Positions 23,768 through 35,342 of a DNA stretch of 64,000 nt are shown piece after piece. The notes under the pieces are model-generated. The model did not search any database. It was not told the origin of the DNA and saw nothing but the letters and a program-made list of their open reading frames with translations. Position numbers and translations under genes: made by a program. This DNA comes from Pyronema omphalodes (lineage: Eukaryota; Ascomycota; Pezizomycetes; Pezizales; Pyronemataceae), in contig JAJJXM010000004.1 of assembly GCA_024516155.1 (NCBI GenBank), forward strand, positions 682,001 through 746,000, given 5' to 3'. Numbering within the stretch: position 1 is the stretch's first letter; the number at the start of each line of letters is the position of its first letter.

Positions 23768-24751
23768 CTATCTATCCTGCTGCTCCCCCTCTTCATTCTC
23801 TTGCTCCTTATTAATCCTCACTGCCTCTACTATCGACTCCACAACATCCTCACCAGTTACCCCCACCTTCCTCTGTCTCCCTACCCCTGTCTCTTTACTC
23901 ACCCACCCATAAACGCCACCCAAATCCTCCCAAACCCTCGTCACTTCCTCCGGGAACCCCGTATCCCGATGCGTGGCGCCCACAAACCTCATCTCCTCAT
24001 CCCACCTCCAAGCCTTCGACGGCACCGTTGCAAGATTCCCCATCAACCAATTCTCCATTCCACCCCACGTTGAAGAAAACGCAGCCAACTCCTCCTTCAA
24101 CACCCCGCTCACCCCACTTGCTTCCGCAGTAGCAAATGACTGTAAAGCCAATGCTGTCAAACCCTTAGTCAGTGATGAAAAACACATCTTCACCGTACTT
24201 GCATCCCCCACTGTGTCGGAAATTCTCCGGGCGTTGATGAGTGCCTCAAAAGAAGGCGGAAGAGGTATAGGGGAGGAGTAAATAATTCTCGGCACTTTCC
24301 ATTCCCCAGAATTAGCCTTCTCAGGCGGTGGTCCAAAGATCTGTCCATTCACTACTGTAATGCCTCCTCTTCCCATAGTCGGCATTTCAAATAGTTCCTT
24401 GATGGAATTAATGAGAGCCGGGGTACTGGCGTTTAAATCGAGATAATATTGAGGTGTAGAAGGTCGTGTACTGTAGGTGCTTGCGTACGCAATACGCTGG
24501 GCTGTGGCGTAGGCGGCTGCGGGTGGTACGATTGATATAATAATGTCGGAGGAGAGGAGGTCAATGTCGGAGGTTACGAGGGTTACGCCGGCGAGTTCTG
24601 CGCGGGAGAGAGTTGCACCGCTCCGGGATTTTAGATTGGAGAGGACTTTGTAGCCGTTGTTGGTGAGGAGAGAGGCAAGGCCTCCGCCCATGGTGCCCAT
24701 GGATAGGATGGAGACCGTGAGCGGTGGGTTAGATGTATTATTAGTCGCCAT
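23768..24751 (-). CDS. 6-phosphogluconate dehydrogenase-like NAD(P) oxidoreductase (DUF1932 type)
   Basis: A single exon of 327 residues from ATG at 24751. An in-frame extension reaches 24946, but it crosses a poly(C) leader and lacks similarity. The N-terminal Rossmann segment is VSILSMGTMGGGLASLL (13-29), with MGTMG in place of the usual GLGxMG. It is followed by SDIIISIVPPAAA, the typical 'D(I/V)I(I/L)S(I/V)VPP' strand of beta-hydroxyacid dehydrogenase relatives. The C-terminal helical part has GDASTVKMCFSSLTKGLTALALQS, matching the DUF1932 / 6PGDH-C-like 'GkASalKMcyag(i/l)tKG' block with the conserved Lys. The substrate is unknown; family members are widespread in fungi and often linked to hydroxy-acid metabolism. 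The sense strand is C-rich at the 5' end and G-rich at the 3' end. A 19-base C run lies 39 bp upstream of the start on the sense strand. Confidence 0.85.
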   Translation of the reverse strand: MATNNTSNPPLTVSILSMGTMGGGLASLLTNNGYKVLSNLKSRSGATLSRAELAGVTLVTSDIDLLSSDIIISIVPPAAAYATAQRIAYASTYSTRPSTPQYYLDLNASTPALINSIKELFEMPTMGRGGITVVNGQIFGPPPEKANSGEWKVPRIIYSSPIPLPPSFEALINARRISDTVGDASTVKMCFSSLTKGLTALALQSFATAEASGVSGVLKEELAAFSSTWGGMENWLMGNLATVPSKAWRWDEEMRFVGATHRDTGFPEEVTRVWEDLGGVYGWVSKETGVGRQRKVGVTGEDVVESIVEAVRINKEQENEEGEQQDR

Positions 24752-24789
24752 TGGTGCTTTGGTGATGGATGGAAGATGGGAATAAAAGA

Positions 24790-24808
24790 GGGGGGGGGGG
24801 GGGGGGGG
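24790..24808. repeat. poly(G) run, 19 bases, in a gene leader
   Basis: Nineteen G on plus, which is C19 on the sense strand of the dehydrogenase gene. It ends 39 bp before that gene's ATG, so it probably lies in the 5' UTR or core promoter. Confidence 0.9.
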
Positions 24809-26037
24809 AGGCCTAAGTATGTATTGTAAGTGATTGACGTGAACTGCGGGGAATGAGGTATCTATTACGAGATATTCTGCAGAAGATCTCATGCAAAGAA
24901 ATATCAAAATCCTCAGACGGATATAACGGGTGCTATGGGTAAACACGAGCTGCAGATGCAGCCTAGTTTACTACATCTTATCATGGAGGTATCGGATTTT
25001 GATATTTGTTTCCCCGGTAAGAATTTCATAGAAACTGATGAAATGTGGTCCCGAGTTTAAGCTGAAGTATCGGTTATGCATACCTCGTATGCAGGTACCG
25101 ATCAAGGAAGCCCGAGGCGTCGTGGTGAGTCGACAAGAGGATTCCGCCGGATTCAGCATGGAGGTGGAGAGAGGAACATATGCGGGGTAAAGCCCCCACC
25201 TTTGCGTCATGTGAAGGTGGTAATAAAGGGCTTAGGGTTTCCTTGCTTTCCCACGGCATCACCGTTGATTTTCAGAACTGTAGCCCAAACACAAACATAT
25301 AATTGCTGCACCCCGGATTTTAGCTTCACTCTCCTAACTCCTGAGCTTCGCTAGGCGTTCCATTATAGGCGGCTTCTCCACATTTTCTCCGCAATAATTG
25401 ATCCAAGATTTCTCACAATTTTAGCCGCATTTTTTTATTCGGCACGTGAGGTCTGTTTGGTTAGTTGTATGTAGGACACTTGCTCATCTGAAGCTTCGTC
25501 GCGTGGGCGTTTTGGTGCGCGATGATGCAGACTTACTTCCTGCGAGCTGTGCAGAACGGACCGCGACCGCCACCATCACACATCTCACGGATTTGACAAA
25601 TACAATTCTTCATTCCTTGTCCACCTGTTACTTGTTGCGAAACACATCATCATAATTTTGAGAAACCATGTCACAACACCCATATAATGTTCCGGTATAT
25701 ACAATTTTGCCTACTAGTCTACGCTTCTTGAGGCAACTCCCTGGATTTTAACCCGGCGATACCTGCGGACCCTTTGGGCCCCATGTAAGGGTGAGGTGCC
25801 ATGGCTCCTAATAATCGTCCGATTAACGTGCGATCATCTAAGAACTACAGCCACCCCGACTGAGGTGACGAGCGACATCCACAGACAGTATCAATCACAA
25901 CCACAACCACAACCATACCTTCTTCCACGACTACTTACAACCAACCACCGCCGACTGAACTCCTCTGAAGCACTACATCAAGCACTTCCAAGCTACTCTA
26001 GAAAACAACTGCAAGCTCAAAATTTTGGCAAATCCCG
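24809..26037. other. intergenic region between divergent genes
   Basis: This stretch holds the promoters of the dehydrogenase (minus) and the amine oxidase (plus). Open frames are short and not conserved. A CAACCA-type repeat at about 25893-25915 sits in the amine oxidase leader. No RNA gene was recognised. Confidence 0.6.
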
Positions 26038-27634
26038 ATGCTCCAACCAACACGGCACAAAATCGCCATAATCGGCACCGGTATCTCTGGACTCTCTGCC
26101 GCTTGGGCTCTCCACAAAACAAAACAATACGAAGTACATCTTTACGAAGCCTCAGACCGACTCGGGGGGCACACAAACACCGTCGCATTTTCTCACAGGG
26201 GGCGAGAAGTTATGGTTGATGCCGGCTTTGCAGTATTAAATGATGCGACATATCGTTCGTCTTCCAGTTCCTTTGCTATTATATCAGTCTGAAAAATATC
26301 AGCTAACAATATCTCCCTATGTAGCAAATTTCCTCGCCCTCCTCGACTATTTAGGAATTAAAACTGAACCAACAGAGATGACCTTTAGCATCACATCATC
26401 TGACTCCCTCAGTTCATCATGGTCCACCGTCTCTCTCCGCTCACTTTTCGCAAATCAACAAAACCTCACCTCCTTAAGCTTCTGGAGAATGTTATTCGAT
26501 ATCTTGCGATTTAATTTATTTTCACCAAATCTTTTGACAGCAACAGACGATGATGAACAGAATATCACTCTGGGGAATTATCTTGACCGGGAAGGATATT
26601 CGGAGGTATTTAGAAGGGATTATATACTTCCGATTGCGATGGCATGGAATGGTTCATCTTCGGTACAGAACGCTCTTGAAATACCAGCTGTTTCATTAGT
26701 ACAATTTATGAGGAACCAGAATATGCTACGGGGTATCTGGGAGGAGGAAACGACATGGTTAACCCTTAAAGGAGGAGCTCAGAATTATATTGATGTGTTG
26801 GTTCATGGAATTCCAAAATGGCAAATCCACCTCTCGACTCCAGTGAAAGAAGTTGGAACGAGGAAAGACGGTAAACCGTATCTTAAGATCATTGAAGAGG
26901 AAGCAGTAGAGTGCGAGTTTCAGTATTTATACGACCATATCATTATTGCAACTCCAGGGGACGAAGCATTACGGTTACTAGGTTCCAAAGCGACGGCGAA
27001 GGAGAAGGAAATGTTATCTGTGTTCAAGACGACGAAAAACGAAGTTGTTCTTCATTCGGATTTGGATCATATGCCGGCTTCGAAAGATACCTGGGCGGCA
27101 TGGAATTACCTTACCACTACATCTACTAGGACTGGGGGGATTGATAAAGTGGAGTTGACTTACAACCTCAATATATTGCACCATCTCCGTAGGTCGGCTT
27201 TTGGTGATGTTTTAGCAACGTTGAATCCAATTATGTCGCCAGCAAAGAAGAGCATAAAGGGGGTGTATCAATATGATATGCCGGTCAACACACAGGCTTC
27301 ATTGGCGGCGAGAAAGAGGATAGAAATGGAAATTCAGAATAAGAGGGGGATATCGTTTGCGGGGGCTTGGTTAGGCTGGGGTTCGCATGAAGATGGGTGT
27401 GTTTCGGGGCTAAAAGCTGCACAGAGATTGGGGGCTATTATGCCGTGGGGGAATGGGAGGGTTGTTGATTTGAATACTGTTAAAAAATCAACATGTCCAC
27501 AGCGGATGGATTGGATTATGAGTTTGGTGAGGATGGTGGTTTGGGTACTGTCGGTGTGGATTAGTGTGGTTGAGGGATTGATGGAGGGGATTAATGATGT
27601 GAGGAAACAAACGGTGAGGGCGCAGAGTGATTAA
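26038..27634 (+). CDS. FAD-dependent amine oxidase family protein
   Basis: Two exons, 26038-26254 and 26325-27634, give 508 residues. The 70-bp intron has donor GTTCGT, a GCTAAC branch motif and a GTAG acceptor. Splicing restores VDAGFAVLNDATYPNFLALLDYLG, the family's 'VDxGFxVxNxxTYPN' block. The FAD-binding dinucleotide fold is at KIAIIGTGISGLS (G13, G15, G18), followed by E37 and the RLGGHTNT motif at 41-48. The C-terminal flavin motif is FAGAWLGWGSHEDGCVSGLKAA. Close relatives in bacteria and fungi are often annotated simply as NAD(P)-binding or amine oxidase proteins, and in bacteria they lie near cyclopropane-fatty-acid synthases; the substrate is not established. After the catalytic domain, MDWIMSLVRMVVWVLSVWIS looks like a membrane anchor. 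The donor is unusual but the protein join is convincing. Confidence 0.88.
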
Positions 27635-28152
27635 ATGTCAGTTTTAGAGAATAGGCGCTTGGGGTGTGTTTGGTTTGCGTCTCGGGTATGCCATAGGGTT
27701 CTGGTAGCATTTTTGATGTTGGGGCTAGGTTTTTTTTACGTATATAAATTTCATGATATAATCAAAGGATTAGTTGACGATTACTATGCAGAAAGATTGC
27801 AAATATGAATCACGTGCCATAAAAGACATAAACATCAATACTCTGGTAAATAATTCTTGCTATGCTACGTCCTCATGTCGCCGCGATGTATTATAACTTG
27901 AACAAATATTTGGTCCAGCACTCTGAATATACAGCTCCCCATTTTCTGCGTTCCTGCCTCGCCGCGTTGCTTGGGAATTAATATTTCCCCACATCGGGAT
28001 CCTTGTCGCGAGTGATATCAAGTGATTAATTAGTGGTAAAGACAGGTGTTCCATAAAGTGCCGCGCGGCTCTAAGTTGCTTGAGCTCTCGTCTCGTCGCC
28101 GTTCAACGCCAACGCCTGGAGAACGTCACTCCAACAGAACCACCACCCCAAC
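27635..28152. other. intergenic region before Wbp1
   Basis: AT-rich 3' flank of the amine oxidase, then the promoter and leader of the Wbp1 gene. Nothing else is evident. Confidence 0.6.
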
Positions 28153-29724
28153 ATGGCACTTCATTCGCTAATTTTCTCGTTATTATGGATCTGTGTATCC
28201 ATAGCTTCGGCAGCATCGTTGACCGGATCGCGATTGCTTGTTGTACTAGAAGATAGCGACCTCAAGGCCACCTACTCACAATTTCTTGGAGATCTTGAAG
28301 GTCAGCTCTTCAGCTTTGTCCACGTCATTTAAGACTCAATTAGCTAACATAAATCGCATTACAGCACGAGGTTATGATATCTCTATCCAATCCCCCAAAG
28401 ACGAAAAGTTATCTCTCTTTGAGCACGGCGAAAGAGCTTACGACCACGTTATCCTCTTCCCTCCGAAATCCAAGGGTGCGCATCACCTCCGAAGCTCCCC
28501 ACTACCTCCAAAGTTAATAGAAATGCAGGTTACGGCCCCTCTCTTACCCCCCAGAAGCTCGTCGACTTCACCAACAAAGAAGGAAACGTCCTAGTCCTTA
28601 CCTCTCCCAACGGCATCACCGAACAAGCCCGCGAGCTAGCACGCGAACTCGAGATCGACCTTCCACCTCGCGACTTCCTTGCTGTTGACCACTTCAACTA
28701 CAACACCCTTTCTGAGAGCGACAAACACGATGTGATTCTTATCCCCCGTCCTGCTAAAACCGACAAGACTCAAAACTACTTCTCCGGAAAAGAGGGCGAG
28801 GTTATCGCCTTCCGTGGTGCTGGCCACATGCTCGGAAACCGTCCCCTCATCTTCCCTGTCTTGTCTGGATCTCGCACTGCCTACACTTATGATACCAAGG
28901 AGGACTTTTCCTACGCTGAGGACCCTTGGGTGGCCGGTAGTCAGATGCATTACGTCACTGCACTACAGGCGCGTAATAACGCTAGAATTACTGTCTCGGG
29001 TTCTACGGATATGTTCAGCGATGAGTTTTTCGGAATGGAGGTCCAGGCACCAGGAAGTGAGAAGAAGATTAAGACTGCGAACAGGGAGTTTGCGAAGGAG
29101 ATTTCTGGATGGACTTTCCAGGAGATTGGAGTTGTGAAGGTGGCGGAGGTTAAACATTATCTTGCAAACACTACCGAGCCAATTAATCCGATTGTTTACC
29201 GGGTCAAGAATGATATTGTGAGTCTTCCTAGTTCCTACTGACCACATCCCTAGAGCTGTCAATATTGCCGAATGTGTGCTAATGCTTGATTGATCCAGAC
29301 ATTCGAAATCTCCCTCTCCACCTGGTCCAACGACCGCTGGGTCCCCTTCTCTGTTCCCTCCGGCGACGCTTTACAGCTCGAATACACCATGCTAGACCCC
29401 TACTACCGTCTCACCCTCGTTCCTTCCACCACCACCGCCGAGTCACAGGTTTACACCACTACTTTCCGTGCCCCCGACCAGCACGGAATCTTCTCCTTCC
29501 GTGTCAACTACAAGCGTCCTTTCGTCACCTATGTTGATGAGAAGTGGACTGTTACCTTGAGACACTTTGCCCACGATGAGTACACCAGGTCTTGGGATAT
29601 TTCCGGAGCCTGGGTTTGGATTGCCGGTATCGCTGTGACTGTCGCGGGATGGGTGATGTTTTGTGGACTTTGGCTTTATTCGGCACCACCGAAAAGGGTC
29701 GAGGTTGCTAAGAAGAAGAATTAG
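28153..29724 (+). CDS. wbp1: oligosaccharyltransferase 48-kDa subunit (Wbp1/OST48)
   Basis: Essential subunit of the ER oligosaccharyltransferase, which transfers the lipid-linked glycan to Asn-X-Ser/Thr. Four exons (28153-28300, 28365-28475, 28529-29217, 29299-29724) give 457 residues, the usual OST48 length. Introns are 64, 53 and 81 bp; the first carries a GCTAAC branch motif. Residues 1-20 (MALHSLIFSLLWICVSIASA) are a signal peptide. The next block SRLLVVLEDSDLKATYSQFL is the conserved start of the luminal GIFT-like domain, followed by GYDISIQSP and GNVLVLTSPNG. A membrane segment lies at about 419-445 (GAWVWIAGIAVTVAGWVMFCG). The protein ends KKKN, a dilysine ER-retrieval signal like that of yeast Wbp1. 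The 28529 junction gives KGYGPSLTP and is the least certain splice. Identification is secure. Confidence 0.95.
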
Positions 29725-30560
29725 AGGAGGTTTGTATCATTAAAAAAGGGGAAATTGTTTAGTGTTTATGGATACCAACTATGGAAGACAAAAAATTGTA
29801 ATGGCATTACTTTTTTTTAGCTGCAAATAAAAAATGCTTAGCGGCTTTGGAACTTTATTTTACGATGGTATTGGTGAAATGATATGAAAAAGTGACGTAA
29901 CTCTGGTGATTGTGTGTGAAACAAACATCGATTGATATCAAACCGCAGCCCCTCCAAACACCCAGCCAGCTATAACCTATATCTCCCCCCAAAATCTCCT
30001 CCCATCCATCACCCCATTACATCCTACTCAGGACCACAAATCAACATCTCGTCCTCCAAATCCAACATGGAAATCACAATAACAATACCAAAAAACCACA
30101 ATCAAATCCCCGGACTACTGCCGTTCCTTAGTGCCGGTACTGCAGCTCACTACCCTCGCCCGCTGATCAAAACTTGGGAGAATTAATCTATTTTCTTGTT
30201 GCTTGTTGTTTGTCTGGTTGTATTGATATTCTTGTGTTGCTACAAAAGCAAGTTCAATCTATTGGTTCTCGGATATCTTAACTTGGAATAAGATATTGGC
30301 TGGCTTCTGGTTGCTGGGGGGCGGGGGCGGGACAGGGGGATGTTGATGGAAATACATGTCTTGAGCGCTGGAGGAGTTTTATGTTCAGCTCGCTTGGCCT
30401 CCCCATTTGGCCTGCTTGGTTTGTATTGACAGGGAATGGATTGATGAAGTTGTCTGATAATGATGAAATGATGGTGTCTAGTTTTCTGGTCTGTTATAGA
30501 AGAATCCCATGATGGAAATTCGTTCTGTGGTTGCAAACTTGCACTGAAGATTGTGGATTT
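29725..30560. other. gene-free stretch downstream of Wbp1
   Basis: Holds the Wbp1 3' UTR, then AT-rich unique sequence with short non-conserved open frames on both strands. Nothing else was seen. Confidence 0.6.
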
Positions 30561-31263
30561 CTGGGAAGATTCTCTTACTTCCTTGGACCCTTTGTTTTTC
30601 GTTTTCCGATTCAATCACCTTTCCGGCTCTCCCTTTTTCGCCTTTTCTCTGCCTCTCTTTATTTCGCTTCTTATATCAGATATACATTCGAACCAGAACA
30701 TTTTTCATCCCGCAATATATCAAATAAGATCTTAAACTTCCTTCCCAGCTTATCATGTGGCGGAGCCCGTGGAGAATGTCCTACACGACTGACTCATAAC
30801 CGACTTCGGTGCTTCGTGTGTCTATATACAATATTTTTGTACTGAAGAATGGATGAATAATTGGATGAGCTTTATAAAGCGATACAGGCTGTTCAAAGAT
30901 ATAGCTTGCCAGAATCTCAACTCCTTGTGGTTCTGCTTGTCTTGCTTGCCTCTATGAAAATCCCGGTATTTTATATCCCGCAAGAAATCGAATAAGATAA
31001 TGAACTTCTGAGCTCCTCATATGGAAAATGTTTTATCCCGTCAACCCCGCGTGTCTATATATAACAACGGAAATTATGCAGGATGCCCCCGAAAAAACAC
31101 GAAATTTGCAATATACCCCCGTCTCTGCAGGATGCCCCTCGCTTAGGTAGAGCACACCCGCCTTCAGCGCCGGGCGCCAAATTTTTCACGCATCTTTTTT
31201 TCCTTACTTGCAGATGAAAATTTTGAATCCATTTCTGCGCCAAATTTTAATGCGTGTTTCTCT

Positions 31264-31297
<34 letters not shown>

Positions 31298-32090
31298 ATT
31301 TAATAAGATTTCCCACGTAGATAACTGCTTTACCGCATACTCCAACTAGTACAAAAATCATGAATGTGGGTTGGCACAGGTGCTTGCATAGTGACCAGTC
31401 CTGTTGTCAGCGAATTAGTGCGCTCCATTGTTGTTGTTGACGATAATATCGAGAAGCGGAATCAAAATCTTCACCTGCAAGCGAGGGAAAAAAAAAACAC
31501 ACGTGAAAAACCTGTAGCCCGGCGCTGTAGGCGCTGTATTCAGTATGGGCGGGTGTTCACTACCTAAGCGAGGGGCATCCTGCATAGACGGGGGTATATT
31601 GCAAATTTCGCCTTTTTTGGGGGGCATCCTGCATAATTTCCGATATAACAATGATATTCTAGAGGACGGATAAGCTTCATAAGGCGACACAGGTTGCTTG
31701 AGGATATAGCTTGCTAGAATCAAAACCCCCGTGTCTTGCTGGACAATCATATTATCCATTTGTCATTCCTGGGAAGATTCTCCTGCTTCCTTGGACTATG
31801 TTTTATCTTTTAAGATACCCAACTCCCTCGCTTTTTCTCTCCCTCTCTTTATTTCGCCTTTCAAGATAGATATAAGAACCACACCATTTTTCATCCCGCA
31901 ATAAATCAAATAAGATCATCAACGTCCGAGCTCCTCGTATGGAACATTTCCTATGCAGCCAACTTCGCGTGCCTATATTATAACATTTCTTATATCGAAG
32001 AATGAGCTGGAAAAAGTCATGCAGAATGCTTGGGGATATAGCTTGCTGGAATCCTAGCTTCTTGTGCTTGCTTGTCTTGCTTGCTTGCTT
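30561..32090. repeat. three imperfect direct repeats of a 300-400 bp unit
   Basis: Copies at about 30561-30952, 30970-31758 (5'-truncated and interrupted by the 31068-31642 element) and 31768-32090 share ordered blocks. These are CTGGGAAGATTCTC, CTCTCTTTATTTCGC, TTTTTCATCCCGCAATA followed by AAATAAGAT, a GAGCTCCTC-ATGGAA block, CGCGTG-CTATAT, and GATATAGCTTGC near the end. The copies are diverged by indels and substitutions, so the triplication is old. There is no coding potential. It may be a degenerate satellite or repeated UTR-like sequence. Confidence 0.75.
31068..31642. mobile_element. non-autonomous Mutator-like (MULE-type) element
   Basis: A 575-bp element bounded by exact 9-bp target duplications ATATAACAA (31059-31067 and 31643-31651). 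It has long inverted termini: roughly 31068-31240 matches the reverse complement of about 31450-31642, starting CGGAAATTATGCAGGATGCC. Within the arms, GCAGGATGCC recurs as an internal direct repeat. Arms of about 175-190 bp with a 9-bp duplication are the hallmark of Mutator-like elements. The centre (about 31241-31449) has a T30 run and no transposase frame, so the element would need a helper in trans. The arms differ by small indels and substitutions, so it is not brand new. Confidence 0.85.
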
Positions 32091-34229
32091 TGCATCAGCG
32101 AGTGCGAGCCGATGATGTACGCATACATGAATTTCTAGTTTAAGCATGGAAGTTAGGAATGACAGGCCGTTAGTGATTATTCCAGACATCTGTTAGGTTT
32201 TGGTTTTGAGTTCACTAAAAAGAAAAAAATATATCTACAACCCGTCGGTTGGTTGGATTGTCTATTTTTTGGTATCTGTTAGGGGTGTTGTTCGGAAGAT
32301 GAAGAAAGATACGCTGTGGTGTGGCTTTTGGGGAGGGAAGTGTGGGGTTGGAGCAAGTCTTGGATTTTCGCTGGTTTTTTTGGTGTTGGTAGGGTTTTGA
32401 GTGGTTGAGAAGAGGTATGGAGGAAATGTGTGTGTATGATGTGTTTTGTGAATTGTTATAAATTAAATCATCGTTCGCGGCTTGGCTTCTACGTACTCCG
32501 GATCCTGTGATTTCTTGGATTTTTTATAGATTGTTCTGAATAGGAAAGATAGCAAACCTGGATCTATGAAAAAGAGAAAAACAAAACTAAATTTACGAAT
32601 GCGTTGATTTACTCGCTTCATTTGATTGGAGTGGGAATGCTTGATAAGACATAAGGTGTGCCATGTGCTCAGTAACGGTTCGGCGTGCGTTTGAGGGAAC
32701 ATGGGCTTGCAAGTCGCGAGGGAACCGGCTTCTGGAATAGCAATACCAGGCGTAACGGTATACAAATAGTCTCCGGTATTGAGGTTCAGTCCGAGGGATA
32801 TTGTCCATCAAACCTTATAAAGATTAACAGAATTTCCAGATTGTCAATCGTGTATCTACTGAGCCTTTTATTTTGATCAGAAGCCTAATAACTCTCAAGG
32901 ATAAAAAACTTCTCTTCATTCCTCTGGGTGGGTTTCCTTTCTTTTCACCATTAGAATTGTACATATATACAACTTTCATTTGAGTTTTCCTACAGGCTAC
33001 AAGAAACAACTAGTCTTATCACCCTGCGACCACTGACATGTTTATCTCCTCCTTAGATTCAAGCCACCCCCAGGACTTACGAAGCCTACTTCGATCTTCT
33101 TCATGAATCAATAAAACATCAATCACGCTCCAACCCTGAATTCGCCAAGATTATTCTCAAACTCAACCCAGTGTTACTCCTCGCTTCGGAATCATAGAAT
33201 CACAACAGGTTATGCAACCTGGAAAACCACCCCCGAGTTAAATGTTACCAAGGCAACAAGTTCACCAATCCCGCAAGATAATCTAGTCCAGCAAATGACA
33301 TATGTAGTTCACTATTCGTAAAAACACGGAGCTCGTACAGCTGCAGCTCCATCTAATTCCAACGCTAAATTTATTCCAACTTTAAATTCTTCCCCGTCTT
33401 ACGCTCAGCATGATTTCCTTATCAATCGGTCCACTCCAATCTGTTTTCCGTTTTCCGTAGGATAGATGTCGTCACATGTTGTTCCTAGAGGCTAGCACTG
33501 GGTTAACCCGGTTATGAGAAAGCTACCAATAAACGAGTAGTGGTACTTACTTATAGAAGATTCCTATGATGTTCTGGTGGATATTATGTATCAGTTATTA
33601 ATGACGGATTGATTATAAAGATATTCTTCACTCGGTAATATAAATAAATATTTTTATTACAACTCCAGGAATCTAAAACAATTATCTGGAGGCTGGATAT
33701 ATTAATAGCCCCAGTGACAAAATAAAGAAACAATAACCACGTGCACTGCTTAAAAAACTTTATCATATCTAAAAAAAAAAGGTTCTTAACTTCTTATATT
33801 CATAGTTTAGGTATGACGAAAATGAATGCCACCATGAATTTGTATGTAAACTTGTCACAGTAGGTAGCTGACCTTACTCGGTAGCTGGTAGTCTAGTACA
33901 ATACCAAGTCCGTCATAGCACGTCATAGCTAGACATGGCTCATCACGCGTTATGATAAACAGAAAACTCGGTTGCTCAGGCTAAGTTCTTCATGGGTTGG
34001 CCATGGGAACTGAGTACTGTTTATATCAGTATCCATAAATCATTAGTACCTGCATCACCTGTATGTATTGTGTTGTAATTCCACGATCTATAGGCCTTTA
34101 TTTTTGAAACCTTTCATAATTTATCGCCGAAGCAGAGCTCATTGATTCTCATAATCCACCGATTACGGTCTTCAAAGCAGTGATAGCTTTTTGCGCAGTT
34201 GAGTTAGCCAGGAGCTTGAAACCTTCAGG
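32091..34229. other. gene-free AT-rich stretch
   Basis: No credible gene. 33.58-33.83 kb is particularly AT-rich. Short open frames lack domains. The left half includes degenerate T/G-rich sequence near 32.2-32.4 kb. Confidence 0.6.
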
Positions 34230-35334
34230 CAGACCTCCCAACCGTATAGCCAGTTTACCGGGTAAAATTGTAAACCAGGTAAACTGAACTGATAATTCAC
34301 AGTTAGTTGGTGCAGTTTTCGTGTCCCGGATACGCAGTTGGTTCAGTTTTGAGGGTTCCATAGAACCAGGTAACTGCAGTACACTGATTGAACTGATTGA
34401 ACTGACTCGGTAAACAGTTTACTGGTTGTCAGATACAAACCAGTTTAACCACCTCGTTGACTACTGCGCAGAAGAATAAACAGCCAAACCCATGCATGGA
34501 GGATCATAGACAGCCAAACCGGTGCAAATATTATACCGAAACCTCGTTTGAACGCACCTCTACTGGCCTGGATCCTCCTATACATCTCGCCTAGACTATT
34601 TTCTCTTGGCCTACAGAACTCAACCATACCTTACACTGCCTTCTCTCTCCAACCACCTACAATGAGTTCCGTTACCAGCGGCATCTCCTCTATATCACCT
34701 GGCTTCAATACCCCGCTAGAACCCCAACAAGGCTCTGAAGATACGGCAACAGATAGCCCCATGCAGCCGGACGAGTATGTTGATTACTGTGCGCTGAGAC
34801 TAGAGGCAGCACTTGGGGATGGTCCTTCTGCCATTGAGTGGTGGTGTGAGCCCCGGCAGCAAGCCAGGTTCCCCAAACTTTGCAAAACGGCTGTTGAAGT
34901 ACTGCTGTCTATTCCCGCAATGAGCGCCGAGCCCAAGCGGCTGTTTTTCGAATGCAAGAAGATCATTATATCGGACCTTCATTCGATGCAGGCAGACACT
35001 CTGGAGGGCATCGAGGGGCCCAAGAGCTTCAATCGTAGGCGTCAGTTGTTATTTCTGGGGACCAAATGAGGATCGAATTTTGTTATGGATGCACTGAATA
35101 ATATTTATTGCCCCTTCATAAACCAGTTCCTCTGGACGAACCAGTTTTCGCAGTTTTAAACGGTTCAACTGGTTTGCCAAGCCTTGTATTCAGTTAACTG
35201 GTTTTCGCAGTTTAACCAGTTTATATTACTGACAGTAAACTGAACTGGGTCGCCGTACAGTTCTCATATTCCAACAGTCCGTACAGTCCGTTTTGGCCGT
35301 CATTTTAAACTGGTTTGTACGACTGGGAGGTCTG
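34230..35334. mobile_element. internally deleted hAT transposon
   Basis: A 1105-bp element with exact 8-bp target duplications CCTTCAGG (34222-34229 and 35335-35342). Terminal inverted repeats begin CAGACCTCCCA (11 of 11 identical) and continue with lower similarity through CCAGTTTA. Both subterminal regions (34255-34440 and 35120-35320) are packed with AACTGAACTG, AACCAGTTT and CAGTTTAC motifs in both orientations, like the subterminal transposase-binding repeats of hAT elements. Inside is the C-terminal hAT dimerisation domain only (34662-35069). The catalytic part of the transposase is missing, so this is a non-autonomous deletion derivative. Confidence 0.93.
34662..35069 (+). pseudogene. 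hAT transposase C-terminal dimerisation domain (truncated transposase)
   Basis: A 135-residue frame from ATG at 34662 (open upstream to 34548). It contains EWWCEPRQQARFPKLCKTA, then VLLSIPAMSAEPKRLFFECK and IIISDLHSMQADTLEGIE, the classic hAT dimerisation block 'WW...FP.L...A...LSIPAMSAEPERLFS..K..ISD.R..L..DT.EA'. The BED zinc finger and the RNase H-like catalytic domain of a full hAT transposase (usually over 600 residues) are absent. Although the frame is intact, it cannot encode an active transposase. It might still dimerise with a full-length protein, which is inference. It lies wholly inside the 34230-35334 element. Confidence 0.9.
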
Positions 35335-35342
35335 CCTTCAGG

